A stretch of DNA of 41,371 nt, taken from assembly GCA_022819825.1 (NCBI GenBank), contig JAJEGM010000006.1, forward strand, positions 1 to 41,371, read 5' to 3'. A program made the translations under genes and the position numbers. Numbering within the stretch: position 1 is the first letter of the stretch; every line of letters starts with the position of its first letter. The notes under the pieces were generated by a model. The model was given only the letters and a program-made list of their open reading frames with translations. It made no database searches and was not told the origin of the DNA. Of this stretch, positions 23,210-31,024 are shown piece after piece. This DNA is from Acidimicrobiia bacterium (lineage in GTDB: Bacteria; Actinomycetota; Acidimicrobiia; Acidimicrobiales; Bin134).

Positions 23210-24058
23210 TTACCCGAACTCCTCGATCCAGCCGGTGTAGTCGTCCAACACCGGCAGCACTTCGTCGGCTGAGCCGCCGTGGGGGAATCGCAGCACTACT
23301 TCGGTGATGCCGATGTCCCGGTAGTAGGCCAGCTTGCCGGGGTCCGGGTGGGTGCCGTAGGTGACCAGCTCCAGCTCATCGATGCTCCGTCCCGCGGCGG
23401 CCATGGCCTCGGCCAATTCGGCCAGGGCAGCTCGCATCCCGGCACCGCCAATGGGCATCCAGCCGTCGCCGAACTCGGCGATGTGGGCGAAGGTGGTTGG
23501 GCCGGGGGCAGCGCCGATGATGGTGCGGATTCGGGGCTGCTGGACGGGCTTGGGCCAGCTCCACGAGGGTTCCATGTCCACGAATTCCCCATGGAACTCG
23601 GCCACTTCCTGCCCCCACAACGCCTGAGCACACAGCATGTGCTCGCGCACCCGGGCCCGGCGGCGGCGCACGTCCACACCGTGGTTTTCCATCTCCTCGT
23701 GGTTCCAGCCGTAGCCCACGCCCAGCACCAGGCGACCCCCGCTCATCCAATCGAGGGTGGCGCACTGCTTGGCAAAAGTGATGGGGTCGTGTTGGGCGGG
23801 CAGGGCTACCCCCACTCCCAGTCCCACGGACTCGGTGGCCTGGGCGCAAGCCGCCAAAGCGATATAGGGGTCCAGCGTGCGCAAGTAGGTCTCGGGCAGC
23901 ACTTCCTCGCCGGTAGGGGGCGGTGTGCGGCGGCTGGTGGGGATGTGGGTGTGCTCGGGCAGGTAGATGCAGGCATACCCTCGGGCCTCTGATTCTTGGG
24001 CTAGGCGCACCGGCGACATCGACCGGTCGGTGGTCTGCATCATCACCCCGAACCGCAT
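23210..24058 (-). CDS. LLM-class F420-dependent oxidoreductase (TIGR03619-like)
   Basis: A 282-residue luciferase-like TIM barrel. Typical blocks are RFGVMMQTTDRSMSPVRLAQ at the N-terminus, YLPEHTHIP, LGVGVALPAQHDPITFAKQ, and the LLM signature GGRLVLGVGYGWNHEEMENH. The tail TIIGAAPGPTTFAHIAEFGDG is also standard. Members of this group use reduced F420 as hydride donor; the substrate is unknown. The gene is probably leaderless: TACGCT lies six bases before the ATG on the minus strand. It is divergent from ribA, whose product leads towards the F420 chromophore. Confidence 0.9.
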   Translation of the reverse strand: MRFGVMMQTTDRSMSPVRLAQESEARGYACIYLPEHTHIPTSRRTPPPTGEEVLPETYLRTLDPYIALAACAQATESVGLGVGVALPAQHDPITFAKQCATLDWMSGGRLVLGVGYGWNHEEMENHGVDVRRRRARVREHMLCAQALWGQEVAEFHGEFVDMEPSWSWPKPVQQPRIRTIIGAAPGPTTFAHIAEFGDGWMPIGGAGMRAALAELAEAMAAAGRSIDELELVTYGTHPDPGKLAYYRDIGITEVVLRFPHGGSADEVLPVLDDYTGWIEEFG

Positions 24059-24064
24059 GCCCAG

Positions 24065-24070
24065 AGCGTA
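24065..24070 (-). promoter_or_regulatory. Leaderless-type -10 box (TACGCT) for the LLM gene
   Basis: On the minus strand TACGCT is followed by six bases (CTGGGC) and the ATG at 24058, matching the spacing at other starts in this window. Confidence 0.55.
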
Positions 24071-24124
24071 TGTTGCTTGGGCTGCCAGTTTCGCTGCTGG
24101 CAGGGGTACTCTCGGGGCCAGCTA

Positions 24125-24733
24125 ATGGGACGCCAACCAAAGATCAGGCTGATAGCCACCACCGAGGTGCCTATGAGATGGGGTCGGTTCGCCTGTCACG
24201 CCTTCGAGTCGATGGACGACGGCGAGGAGCATGTGGCGTTCACCCTCGGCGACATAACGGGCGCCGACGAGGTCTTGGTGCGGGTACACAGCGAGTGCCT
24301 CACTGGGGACGTGTTCGGTTCGTGGCGCTGCGACTGCGGGGCCCAGTTGCACGCGGCCATGGACGCCATCGCGGCCTGCGGCACCGGCGTGCTGGTGTAC
24401 ATGCGGGGCCATGAAGGCCGTGGCATCGGCATCGGACACAAGATGCAGGCCTATGCCCTTCAGGATCAGGGCCGGGACACGGTGGACGCCAACTTGGAGT
24501 TAGGGCTACCCGTGGACGACCGCACCTATGGCATCGGAGCGGCCATCCTGGCCGAGCTGGGGGTCACACGAGTGGCCCTGATGACCAACAACCCCACCAA
24601 GCACGACGGCTTGGCTTCTTTCGGCCTGGAGATTGCCCGCCGGGTTCCCCTAGAAGTGCCCCCCAGAATCGAGAACCTGGACTACCTCCGCACCAAACAA
24701 CAACGCCTCGGCCACCTATTGGACTTGGTGTAG
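24125..24733 (+). CDS. ribA: GTP cyclohydrolase II
   Basis: A 202-residue monofunctional enzyme, the usual length. The zinc site is C58-x10-C69-x-C71 in SECLTGDVFGSWRCDCG, and the catalytic block MRGHEGRGIGI follows. It converts GTP to 2,5-diamino-6-ribosylamino-pyrimidinone phosphate, formate and pyrophosphate, the first step of riboflavin synthesis. A later intermediate of that pathway also feeds FO and F420. The start at ATG 24125 matches the family N-terminus; a longer frame begins at 24077. TACTCT lies 13 bases upstream. It stands apart from any rib operon, between two F420-dependent oxidoreductase genes. This fits the cofactor need but may be coincidence. Confidence 0.95.
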   Translation: MGRQPKIRLIATTEVPMRWGRFACHAFESMDDGEEHVAFTLGDITGADEVLVRVHSECLTGDVFGSWRCDCGAQLHAAMDAIAACGTGVLVYMRGHEGRGIGIGHKMQAYALQDQGRDTVDANLELGLPVDDRTYGIGAAILAELGVTRVALMTNNPTKHDGLASFGLEIARRVPLEVPPRIENLDYLRTKQQRLGHLLDLV

Positions 24734-24736
24734 CCC

Positions 24737-25759
24737 CTAGCGGCAGAACACCGGGGCGATGGTGCCGGCGAAGGTGCGCATCCAGCCTTCTTTGTCGTCC
24801 ATGAACTGGGCCAGCACCATGCGGTTGACGCCCCGCTCGGCCAACTCGGTCAAGCGGTCGATGCAGTATTCAGGCGGGCCGGCAATGGTGCCGCGGCTGG
24901 CCAGGAACTCGGTGAGGCCGTGCTCGTCGGCCAGCCCGGCGTTGACGTTGGCCCCATCGGCGAAGGCGTGATGGCGGCTGTCGTACTCGGCCATCATGGC
25001 GGCCACCCGGGGCTTGATGTCCTCGGGAAGGCCCTTGCCTTCCATGTGGAATCGGTACACGTGGTTGGCCGTGCCCGCGATCAGGAACTTGATCTGCTCC
25101 AGGCCGGCTTCTTCCGATTCGGCGAACAGCAGGTTGGCGAACCACCACACCTCGACCTCGTCGGGGTCCCTGCCCACCGAGCGGGCCCCTTCGGCGATGT
25201 TGCCCAGCACAATCTCGCACACGTCGGCGGGCAGGCTGTTGGACAGGATCACCCCGTCGGCAATCTGGCCGGCCATGTACTGGGTGCGAGGCCCTTCGGC
25301 GGCAATCCACACCGGGACCGGGGCGGGCCCCCAGCGCATGTGGAGGTCTTTGTCCTGCCAGCGGGCCGTCTCGCCGTTGCTGAGCGCCTTGACCGCCGCG
25401 GTGTAGTCCCGGAGGTAGTCCACGGTCGCCGGCTTCTCCCCGATATTGAGCAGCGCGCTGTCGCCCGAGGCGATCCCATAGCGAAACCGCCCGCCAGAAA
25501 TCTGCTGGAGGGCCATGGCGGTGGAGGCGGCTGCGGCCGGATGGCGGGTGACGGGGTTGGTAACCGTGGTGGCCAGCAGGGCGTTGTCGGTGTGGTTGGC
25601 GGCCACGGTGAGAGTGAGGAAGGGATCGGCCCACAGCGACTGGGAGTCGCCGGCCACCACCATGGAGAACCCGGAGCTCTCCACTTGGCGGGCCCAGGCC
25701 CCGTATGTGGTGAGGTCTTCGGGAACCTTCCCGGTACCGAATGCGATGGATGCGCTCAT
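24737..25759 (-). CDS. LLM-class flavin/F420-dependent oxidoreductase
   Basis: A 340-residue luciferase-like barrel. Features include WARQVESSGFSMVVAGDSQS, VAANHTDNALLATTVTNPVT, the LLM block ISGGRFRYGIASGDSALLNI and VPVWIAAEGPRTQYMAGQIA. This pattern resembles 5,10-methylenetetrahydromethanopterin reductase-like (Mer-type) members that use F420. The C-terminal IAGPPEYCIDRLTELAERGV is typical. It converges on ribA with only three bases between stops. The start at 25759 (MSASIAFG) is supported by TATCCT six bases upstream. The gene is divergent from the acyl-CoA synthetase with 49 bp between start codons. Confidence 0.9.
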   Translation of the reverse strand: MSASIAFGTGKVPEDLTTYGAWARQVESSGFSMVVAGDSQSLWADPFLTLTVAANHTDNALLATTVTNPVTRHPAAAASTAMALQQISGGRFRYGIASGDSALLNIGEKPATVDYLRDYTAAVKALSNGETARWQDKDLHMRWGPAPVPVWIAAEGPRTQYMAGQIADGVILSNSLPADVCEIVLGNIAEGARSVGRDPDEVEVWWFANLLFAESEEAGLEQIKFLIAGTANHVYRFHMEGKGLPEDIKPRVAAMMAEYDSRHHAFADGANVNAGLADEHGLTEFLASRGTIAGPPEYCIDRLTELAERGVNRMVLAQFMDDKEGWMRTFAGTIAPVFCR

Positions 25760-25765
25760 GGCCCG

Positions 25766-25771
25766 AGGATA
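25766..25771 (-). promoter_or_regulatory. Leaderless-type -10 box (TATCCT) for the LLM gene
   Basis: Minus-strand TATCCT followed by six bases and ATG at 25759. It faces a second, plus-strand box 25 bp away. Confidence 0.6.
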
Positions 25772-25796
25772 GAGGCCGCTCAACGGGCCCGCCGCC

Positions 25797-25802
25797 TACC
25801 AT
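25797..25802 (+). promoter_or_regulatory. Leaderless-type -10 box (TACCAT) for the acyl-CoA synthetase gene
   Basis: TACCAT followed by six bases (GGGCCG) and GTG at 25809. With the box on the other strand it makes a very compact divergent leaderless promoter pair. Confidence 0.55.
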
Positions 25803-25808
25803 GGGCCG

Positions 25809-27335
25809 GTGCTGGATGTCCCCCCGATCGACTTCGGCGAGCCCCTGTCTCTGGGTCCGCTGCTGGAACGGGCGGTGGCCGCAGTACCCGACAAAGCCGC
25901 CCTGGCAGGGGCCCGGGGGAGGCTGAGCTACGCCGAGTTGGCCAACGAAGTGTCTCGAACCGCCACTGCGCTGGACGAATTGGGGGTCCGGGCCGGCGAC
26001 CGGGTGGCGGTATCGCTGGCCAACGACATCGACATAGTGACCGCCCTTATGGGCATCTGGGCCCGGGGGGCGGTGTTCGTGGGGGTCCACACCGTTCTGG
26101 CTCCACCGGAGAAGCGCTATCTGGTCGACGACTGCGAGCCTTTGCTCTACCTCACCTCCAATGCCGCAGAAGAGGTGGGCGCCCCCCGGGTGGTCGGCTT
26201 GGAGCAGTGGCGGGCGGAGGTGGCCGGAGCGGAGCCCATGGACCCGTGGCCCGGGTGCGATCCGCTGGGGTTGGCGGCAATCGCCTACACCTCGGGCACC
26301 ACCGGCAACCCCAAAGGGGTGATGCACAGCCAGCACAATGCCCTGCTTCAGGGGGCGGTGGCCGTGGCCCGGGGGAGCTACGACGCCGACGACGTCTTCT
26401 TGTGCGTACACCCCTTGACCATCCTGAACCTCCAGGTCCTCCACGGCCTGACCACCATTCAGGCGCTGGCCACCTGCGCCATCGCCGACCGCCACGATCC
26501 GGTGTCACTGGCCCGGTGGATCAAACGGGAGGGGGTCACGCATTTCGCGGTGGTGCCCACCGTGGCCTACGACCTGCTGACCCATCCCGAGGTACACCCC
26601 GACGACCTGGCTACCCTCACCAAGCCCCGAGTAGGGGGCGCGGCGATGCCCGAGTCGGTGAAACTCCTGTTCGAGGAGCGGTTCGGCGTCAAGCCGGCCA
26701 CCAGCCTGGGAATCACCGAGGGGCCCACGCTGGTGACCCGCCAAGATCCCGACCGCCCGATTATCGAGGGAAGCTGCGGGCAGGCGCTGCCCCACATCGA
26801 AGTGCAGGTGCTTGACGACGATGATCGGCCCGTGCCAGTGGGCGAGGTGGGGGAGATCTGCTTCGGGCCTCGCCGCGACGGCCCGTGGGCCGGCGTATAT
26901 CGCACCATGCTGGGCTATTGGGGTCGCCCTGAACTGTCGGCCGAGACGCTGCGAGGCGGCATGGTCCACTCCGGCGATCTGGGCCGGTTCGATGCCGACG
27001 GCGAGCTGTACATCGTGGAGCGGCGCAGCCAGATGATCATCCGGGGCGGCAACAACATCTACCCCGCCGAGGTCGAGCGAATGCTGGGGGCCGACCCCCG
27101 AGTGGCCGAGTGCTGCGTGGTGGGCCGACCCGATCCCCGCCTCGGCGAGACCGTGGTGGCCTTCGTCCAGCCCGCCGCGGGTGCGAACGTCGGCGTCGAA
27201 GACCTGCTCTCGTTGTGTCGTGCCAACCTCGCCCCCTACAAGATCCCCGATGATGTCCGCTTTGTGGAAGCCTTTCCCCGCAGCCCCTTGGGCAAGATCG
27301 CCCGAGCCCAGGTGCAGGCGATGGCTGAGAACTGA
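25809..27335 (+). CDS. Acyl-CoA synthetase / AMP-dependent ligase (ANL superfamily)
   Basis: A 508-residue enzyme. Core motifs are in order: AYTSGTTGNPKGVMHSQHN (phosphate-binding loop), the TSLGITEGPT block, YRTMLGYWGRPE, and SGDLGRFDADGELYIVERRS ending in the IIRGGNNIYPAEVE hinge. The catalytic lysine is in SPLGKIAR near the C-terminus. It activates a carboxylic acid with ATP to an adenylate and passes it to CoA; chain length or aromatic preference cannot be read from sequence. GTG start, leaderless-type promoter. The PNPOx-like gene follows after 15 bp, so both are likely one unit. Confidence 0.93.
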   Translation: MLDVPPIDFGEPLSLGPLLERAVAAVPDKAALAGARGRLSYAELANEVSRTATALDELGVRAGDRVAVSLANDIDIVTALMGIWARGAVFVGVHTVLAPPEKRYLVDDCEPLLYLTSNAAEEVGAPRVVGLEQWRAEVAGAEPMDPWPGCDPLGLAAIAYTSGTTGNPKGVMHSQHNALLQGAVAVARGSYDADDVFLCVHPLTILNLQVLHGLTTIQALATCAIADRHDPVSLARWIKREGVTHFAVVPTVAYDLLTHPEVHPDDLATLTKPRVGGAAMPESVKLLFEERFGVKPATSLGITEGPTLVTRQDPDRPIIEGSCGQALPHIEVQVLDDDDRPVPVGEVGEICFGPRRDGPWAGVYRTMLGYWGRPELSAETLRGGMVHSGDLGRFDADGELYIVERRSQMIIRGGNNIYPAEVERMLGADPRVAECCVVGRPDPRLGETVVAFVQPAAGANVGVEDLLSLCRANLAPYKIPDDVRFVEAFPRSPLGKIARAQVQAMAEN

Positions 27336-27350
27336 CAACTAGGAGAACTG

Positions 27351-27878
27351 ATGAGCGACGAGCTGGCTACCGATGCCGAGTCGGCTGACTACGAGGACGT
27401 GACGGAGTGGTGGCTCGACAACGATGCCGAGGAGGCCATGCTGGGAGCTCAGACCGAGTGTACGTTTATCTGGGCCAACAAAGAGGGATGGCCGGTGGGG
27501 GTCATCATGAGCTTCATCTGGCGCCAGGGCCGGTTTTGGCTCACCGCCAGTTCCCAGCGAGCCCGCATCCCCGCGGTGCGCCGCGACCCCCGAGTGTGCG
27601 TGGTGGTGACCAGCACCGGCGCCAAGGGGGTGCCCCAAAGGCAGACAGTGACCTACAAGGGCATCTGCCGCCTGCACGACGACGACGAGACCAAGGCATG
27701 GTTCTATCCGGAGCTGGCCGCCGCGCTGCATCGTGATGAGGAGATGCAGCGCCATTTCGCCCGGTTCCTGGACTCCCCGCGGCGGGTGATCCTCGAGGTG
27801 GCGCCCACCCAGCGCATCTCATTCGACGGCACCAAGCAGGCCGCGGCCACCGCGGCGTGGATCGAGGACAGTGGCTGA
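27351..27878 (+). CDS. Pyridoxamine-5'-phosphate-oxidase-like split-barrel flavin/F420-binding protein
   Basis: A 175-residue protein of the split beta-barrel fold: ECTFIWANKEGWPVGVIMSF, then RFWLTASSQRARIPAVRRDPRVCVVVT, the usual PNPOx block in two parts, and a C-terminal RVILEVAPTQRISFDG strand pair. Relatives bind FMN, F420 or haem. In actinobacteria many are F420H2-dependent reductases, and the F420-type neighbours favour that here. An AGGAGA ribosome site precedes the ATG, and the gene follows the acyl-CoA synthetase by 15 bp. It converges on the transporter permease gene. Confidence 0.85.
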   Translation: MSDELATDAESADYEDVTEWWLDNDAEEAMLGAQTECTFIWANKEGWPVGVIMSFIWRQGRFWLTASSQRARIPAVRRDPRVCVVVTSTGAKGVPQRQTVTYKGICRLHDDDETKAWFYPELAAALHRDEEMQRHFARFLDSPRRVILEVAPTQRISFDGTKQAAATAAWIEDSG

Positions 27879-27899
27879 AGACTGCCGGGGCGGGATCGC

Positions 27900-29849
27900 T
27901 TAGACCGCAGCCGGAGGGCGCAGGCGGTCGGCGATGGCTCGGGTGAGGCGGTCGAGGATGCTGGCGAGCAGCACGATGGCGATACCGGCCTCGAAGCCCC
28001 GGCCCACTGCGTCGCTGCGCCGCAAGCCCCGGACAGCTTCCAGGCCCAGCCCGCCGCCGCCGACCAGTCCGGCAATCACGACCATGGCCAAGATCAGCAT
28101 GATCACCTGGTTCACCGCCACCATCAGCTCTGGCGCGGCCAGCGGCATCTCCACCCGGCGCAAGCGCTGCCCTCGGGTGGCGCCGAAACTCTCCGCCGCC
28201 TCGTGGACTTCGGCGGGAACCCGTCGCAGTCCCAGATCGGTGTAGTGGACCGCGGCGGGAAGGGCGTAGATCACCGATGCGATGATGCCGGGGATGCGGC
28301 CCACATGGAAAAGGGTGATCACCGGCACTAGCAGCACGAAGCTGGGGATTGTCTGAAAGAAGTCCAACACCGGCTTCAAGGCCGTTCGGAGCAGGTCGTT
28401 GTGCGAAGTCATTATCCCCACCGGCACGCCGATGATCAGCGTGATGGCCACCGCCACAATGGTCTGGGCCAAGGTGTCCATCGACAGTGCCCACATGCCC
28501 AAAAAGCCGATGGCGAACAACGCTGCTCCGATACCGACGGCTAGGCGGATGCCCCTAGCCCACAGTCCGAGGACCACCCCGATCCCGATCATGGCGGGCC
28601 ATGGGATGTCGCTCGAGAGCAGCTCGCGCAGCGGGGTCACGAATCGGAGCGTGACGAAGTCGCTGAATGGGCCGGTCCCGATCCCCGAGCCGCCGATGTC
28701 GTACAGGTTGTACCGGGCCCAGTCGGTGGCATCGTCCACGTAGGGGGCAAACTGCCAATTCAGCGATTCTGGGAACTCGTTGTGGCCGAGCAAGCCCCCG
28801 ACAACAGCCACCACGGTGACCGCGACGGCGAGCCATCGAAGGGCAAGGGCGTCGTGTCCCGGGTCCGCAGTGGCGATGCCGGTGGAGAAGCGGTCCAGAA
28901 TGATGGCCATGATCACGATGGCGATGCCCGCCTCCGACGCTTTCCCCACCTCGATGCTCTGCATCGCCCTTAGCACCACTTGGCCCAGACCGCCCGCACC
29001 GATGAACGCGGCAATGACCACCATGCTCATGGCCAGCATGGTGGTCTGGTTCATGCCTGCGAAGATGGCCGGGCGGGCTTGGGGCAGGCGCACCAGCCGC
29101 AGAGTCTGGCGCTCGGTGGCCCCGAACATCTCCGATGCTTCGACGGTGACCTGGGGAACAGTCCGAAGCCCCACCTCGGTGAGCCTCACCACCGGAGCGA
29201 GGGCGAAGATCACTGTGGAGATCAGCGCCGGAACCCGCCCGACCCCGAAGAGCAGCACGAAGGGGATGAGGTAGACGAACCCCGGCATGGTCTGCATGGC
29301 GTCCAATGTGGGACGGACCACCTTGGCAACGGCATCGCTGCGCCAGGCGGCAATGCCCAGCGGAATGCCGATGATCATGGAAATGAGCACCGACACTCCC
29401 ATCAGGGCCAGGGTGGCGAAGGATTCCTCCCAGAGGTCGATGATGCCGATCAGCGACACGCTGGCCAAGCCCAGCACTCCGGCCACCCGCCCGCGGGTCC
29501 ACCACAGGCCGACTCCGGTGATCGGCGGGTAGGAGTACCACGGGAACCACTTGAGAATGGATTCCAGCCGACGGATACCCCAGTCGATGGCGTCGGTGAT
29601 GGGATTCAAGAAGACGGTATACAGCCAATGAGAGGTTTGGTTGCTGATCAGCCATCGCCGGGCCCGATCGATGGGATCGGCCAGCCCGACGTCCCAGGAT
29701 TCGGGGAAGACGCCGAAGTTCGTGGACAGCCGAAACACCAATATCAATACAACGATGGTGCCGATGGCCAGGATGAAGCGCGCCAGGCGGCTGTCCGACG
29801 CGGTTCGAAGCCCGTTGGCGGTGCGGCGGGCCTCCTCCACCACCGTCAT
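27900..29849 (-). CDS. proW: Glycine betaine/proline-type ABC transporter permease, two permease domains in one chain
   Basis: A 649-residue membrane protein with two copies of the OpuAB/ProW permease domain (about residues 140-320 and 455-635). Each copy has the EAA-type coupling loop: EASEMFGATERQTLRLVRLP in the first and EAAESFGATRGQRLRRVEMP in the second. Each copy also has a glycine-rich GAGGLGQ or GGGGLGL end. Usual ProW-type proteins have one domain and dimerise; here the pair is fused, so one chain could form the whole channel. Its ATG overlaps the ATPase stop by four bases. Substrates of this family are glycine betaine, choline, carnitine or proline betaine. Confidence 0.92.
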   Translation of the reverse strand: MTVVEEARRTANGLRTASDSRLARFILAIGTIVVLILVFRLSTNFGVFPESWDVGLADPIDRARRWLISNQTSHWLYTVFLNPITDAIDWGIRRLESILKWFPWYSYPPITGVGLWWTRGRVAGVLGLASVSLIGIIDLWEESFATLALMGVSVLISMIIGIPLGIAAWRSDAVAKVVRPTLDAMQTMPGFVYLIPFVLLFGVGRVPALISTVIFALAPVVRLTEVGLRTVPQVTVEASEMFGATERQTLRLVRLPQARPAIFAGMNQTTMLAMSMVVIAAFIGAGGLGQVVLRAMQSIEVGKASEAGIAIVIMAIILDRFSTGIATADPGHDALALRWLAVAVTVVAVVGGLLGHNEFPESLNWQFAPYVDDATDWARYNLYDIGGSGIGTGPFSDFVTLRFVTPLRELLSSDIPWPAMIGIGVVLGLWARGIRLAVGIGAALFAIGFLGMWALSMDTLAQTIVAVAITLIIGVPVGIMTSHNDLLRTALKPVLDFFQTIPSFVLLVPVITLFHVGRIPGIIASVIYALPAAVHYTDLGLRRVPAEVHEAAESFGATRGQRLRRVEMPLAAPELMVAVNQVIMLILAMVVIAGLVGGGGLGLEAVRGLRRSDAVGRGFEAGIAIVLLASILDRLTRAIADRLRPPAAV

Positions 29850-30889
29850 GGGCGGTTCTCAGAGATCACACCCGCGACGTCGTCCCCGTGGAGCAGGCCC
29901 ACCGGCGTACTGTCCTCATCGCACACCACTACCGGAGAGGTGGACCCAAGCAAGTGGGGGAGCGCGGTCTCCAGTGGTGTGGTCGACGACACTTGCGGCC
30001 ATCCCGGGTCGATGTCGGTCCCGTCGAGGGGCCGCATCAGCGAACAGGCCTGCAAGACCTTGGCCACCGGGGCATCCTGGGTGAATGCCCGCACATAGTC
30101 ATCCGCCGGGCTGGTGAGTATCTCCACCGGTGTGCCGACCTGCACGAAGGCGCCGTCGTTCATGATGGCGATCCGGTCGGCCAACTTCAGTGCTTCGGCA
30201 AAGTCGTGGGTGATGAACACCAGCGTCCGCTGGAGTTTCATCTGGAGGTCGATGAGCTCGTCCTGCATGTCGCGGCGGATGAGCGGGTCGAGGGCGGAGA
30301 ACGGCTCGTCGAAGAACAGCACTTCGGGGTCCACGGCCAAGGCTCGGGCCAATCCCACCCGCTGTTGCATGCCGCCGCTGAGCTGCTGGGGATAGTGGTC
30401 GCCCCAGCCCTCCAAACCGACCGTGTCCAGCAGCTCTCTGGCTCGGTCTTGGCGGTCTTGGCGGTCCACCCCCTGCACCTCGAGCCCGTAGGCCACGTTG
30501 TCCACCACCTTGCGATGGGGGAACAGCCCGAAGTGCTGGAAAACCATTGCCATCTTCTGGCGGCGCAGATTCCGCAGCGTGGCGTGGTCGGCTCGGGTGA
30601 GCTCGGTGCCGCATAGCTCCACTCTTCCCTCGGTGGGCGCCACCAAGTGGGAGACGCACCGGATGAGGGTGGACTTGCCTGAGCCAGAAAGGCCCATGAC
30701 CACGAACGTCTCTCCCGCATCTACATGGAAGGTGACATCGCGGACGGCCACCACGCTGCCGGTGGCTGTTTGGATTTCTTCCCGGGTAGCCCCGGCTTCG
30801 GCCATCTCTCGAGCCTCACCGGGCTTTCGGCCGAAGACCTTCCACACGCCTTCGACCCTGACTTGGGCTGTCTCGCTGGCTGTGTCCAT
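29846..30889 (-). CDS. proV: Glycine betaine/choline-type ABC transporter ATP-binding protein
   Basis: A 347-residue ATPase of the ProV/OpuAA type. Walker A is GLSGSGKST (66-74), the Q-loop MVFQHFGLFPHR, the signature LSGGMQQR (170-177) and Walker B VLFFDEP (190-196). The insertion EAREMAEAGATREEIQTATG before the first strand is characteristic of ProV. A C-terminal CBS-like region (TPLETALPHLLGSTSPVVVC) could sense ionic strength, as in OpuA. It precedes the permease gene with a 4-bp overlap. The upstream gap to the divergent TetR gene holds a -10 box and an inverted repeat, so repression by that TetR protein is likely. Confidence 0.94.
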   Translation of the reverse strand: MDTASETAQVRVEGVWKVFGRKPGEAREMAEAGATREEIQTATGSVVAVRDVTFHVDAGETFVVMGLSGSGKSTLIRCVSHLVAPTEGRVELCGTELTRADHATLRNLRRQKMAMVFQHFGLFPHRKVVDNVAYGLEVQGVDRQDRQDRARELLDTVGLEGWGDHYPQQLSGGMQQRVGLARALAVDPEVLFFDEPFSALDPLIRRDMQDELIDLQMKLQRTLVFITHDFAEALKLADRIAIMNDGAFVQVGTPVEILTSPADDYVRAFTQDAPVAKVLQACSLMRPLDGTDIDPGWPQVSSTTPLETALPHLLGSTSPVVVCDEDSTPVGLLHGDDVAGVISENRP

Positions 30890-30907
30890 CGCCGCCCCCC
30901 GGATCAG

Positions 30908-30913
30908 ACTTTA
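30908..30913 (-). promoter_or_regulatory. Candidate -10 box (TAAAGT) for proV-proW
   Basis: On the minus strand TAAAGT lies 18 bases before the proV ATG at 30889, with a GGGGGG ribosome site between. It touches the inverted repeat at 30912-30932. Confidence 0.5.
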
Positions 30914-30932
30914 CCGTCCGGACAGACGGGTA
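30912..30932. promoter_or_regulatory. Candidate TetR operator between proV and the TetR gene
   Basis: TACCGTC (30912-30918), six bases, then GACGGGTA (30925-30932) form an imperfect inverted repeat with a one-base bulge. Its centre holds the perfect 8-bp palindrome GTCCGGAC (30916-30923). Size and symmetry suit a TetR dimer, and it overlaps the proV -10 box. Confidence 0.5.
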
Positions 30933-31009
30933 TTGGTTTGGGCTTTCCTCACATCGCAATGGGGGATGTCGCACGGGAGGCAGGACCGGTCGGGTCGAGA
31001 TGTTTGGGC

Positions 31010-31015
31010 TACCCT
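31010..31015 (+). promoter_or_regulatory. Candidate -10 box (TACCCT) for the TetR gene
   Basis: TACCCT is followed by nine bases and ATG at 31025, giving a very short or absent leader. No ribosome site is present, consistent with this. Confidence 0.4.
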
Positions 31016-31024
31016 GACCCGGCA

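Noticed and set aside
24870..26815. Very long open frames (over 500 codons) on the strand opposite the LLM and acyl-CoA synthetase genes
   Set aside because: GC-rich shadow frames with low-complexity histidine, arginine and glycine text; the real genes have full family motifs.
30430..30475. Short tandem TCTTGGCGG repeat
   Set aside because: It lies within the proV coding sequence and simply encodes a repeated Asp-Arg-Gln.
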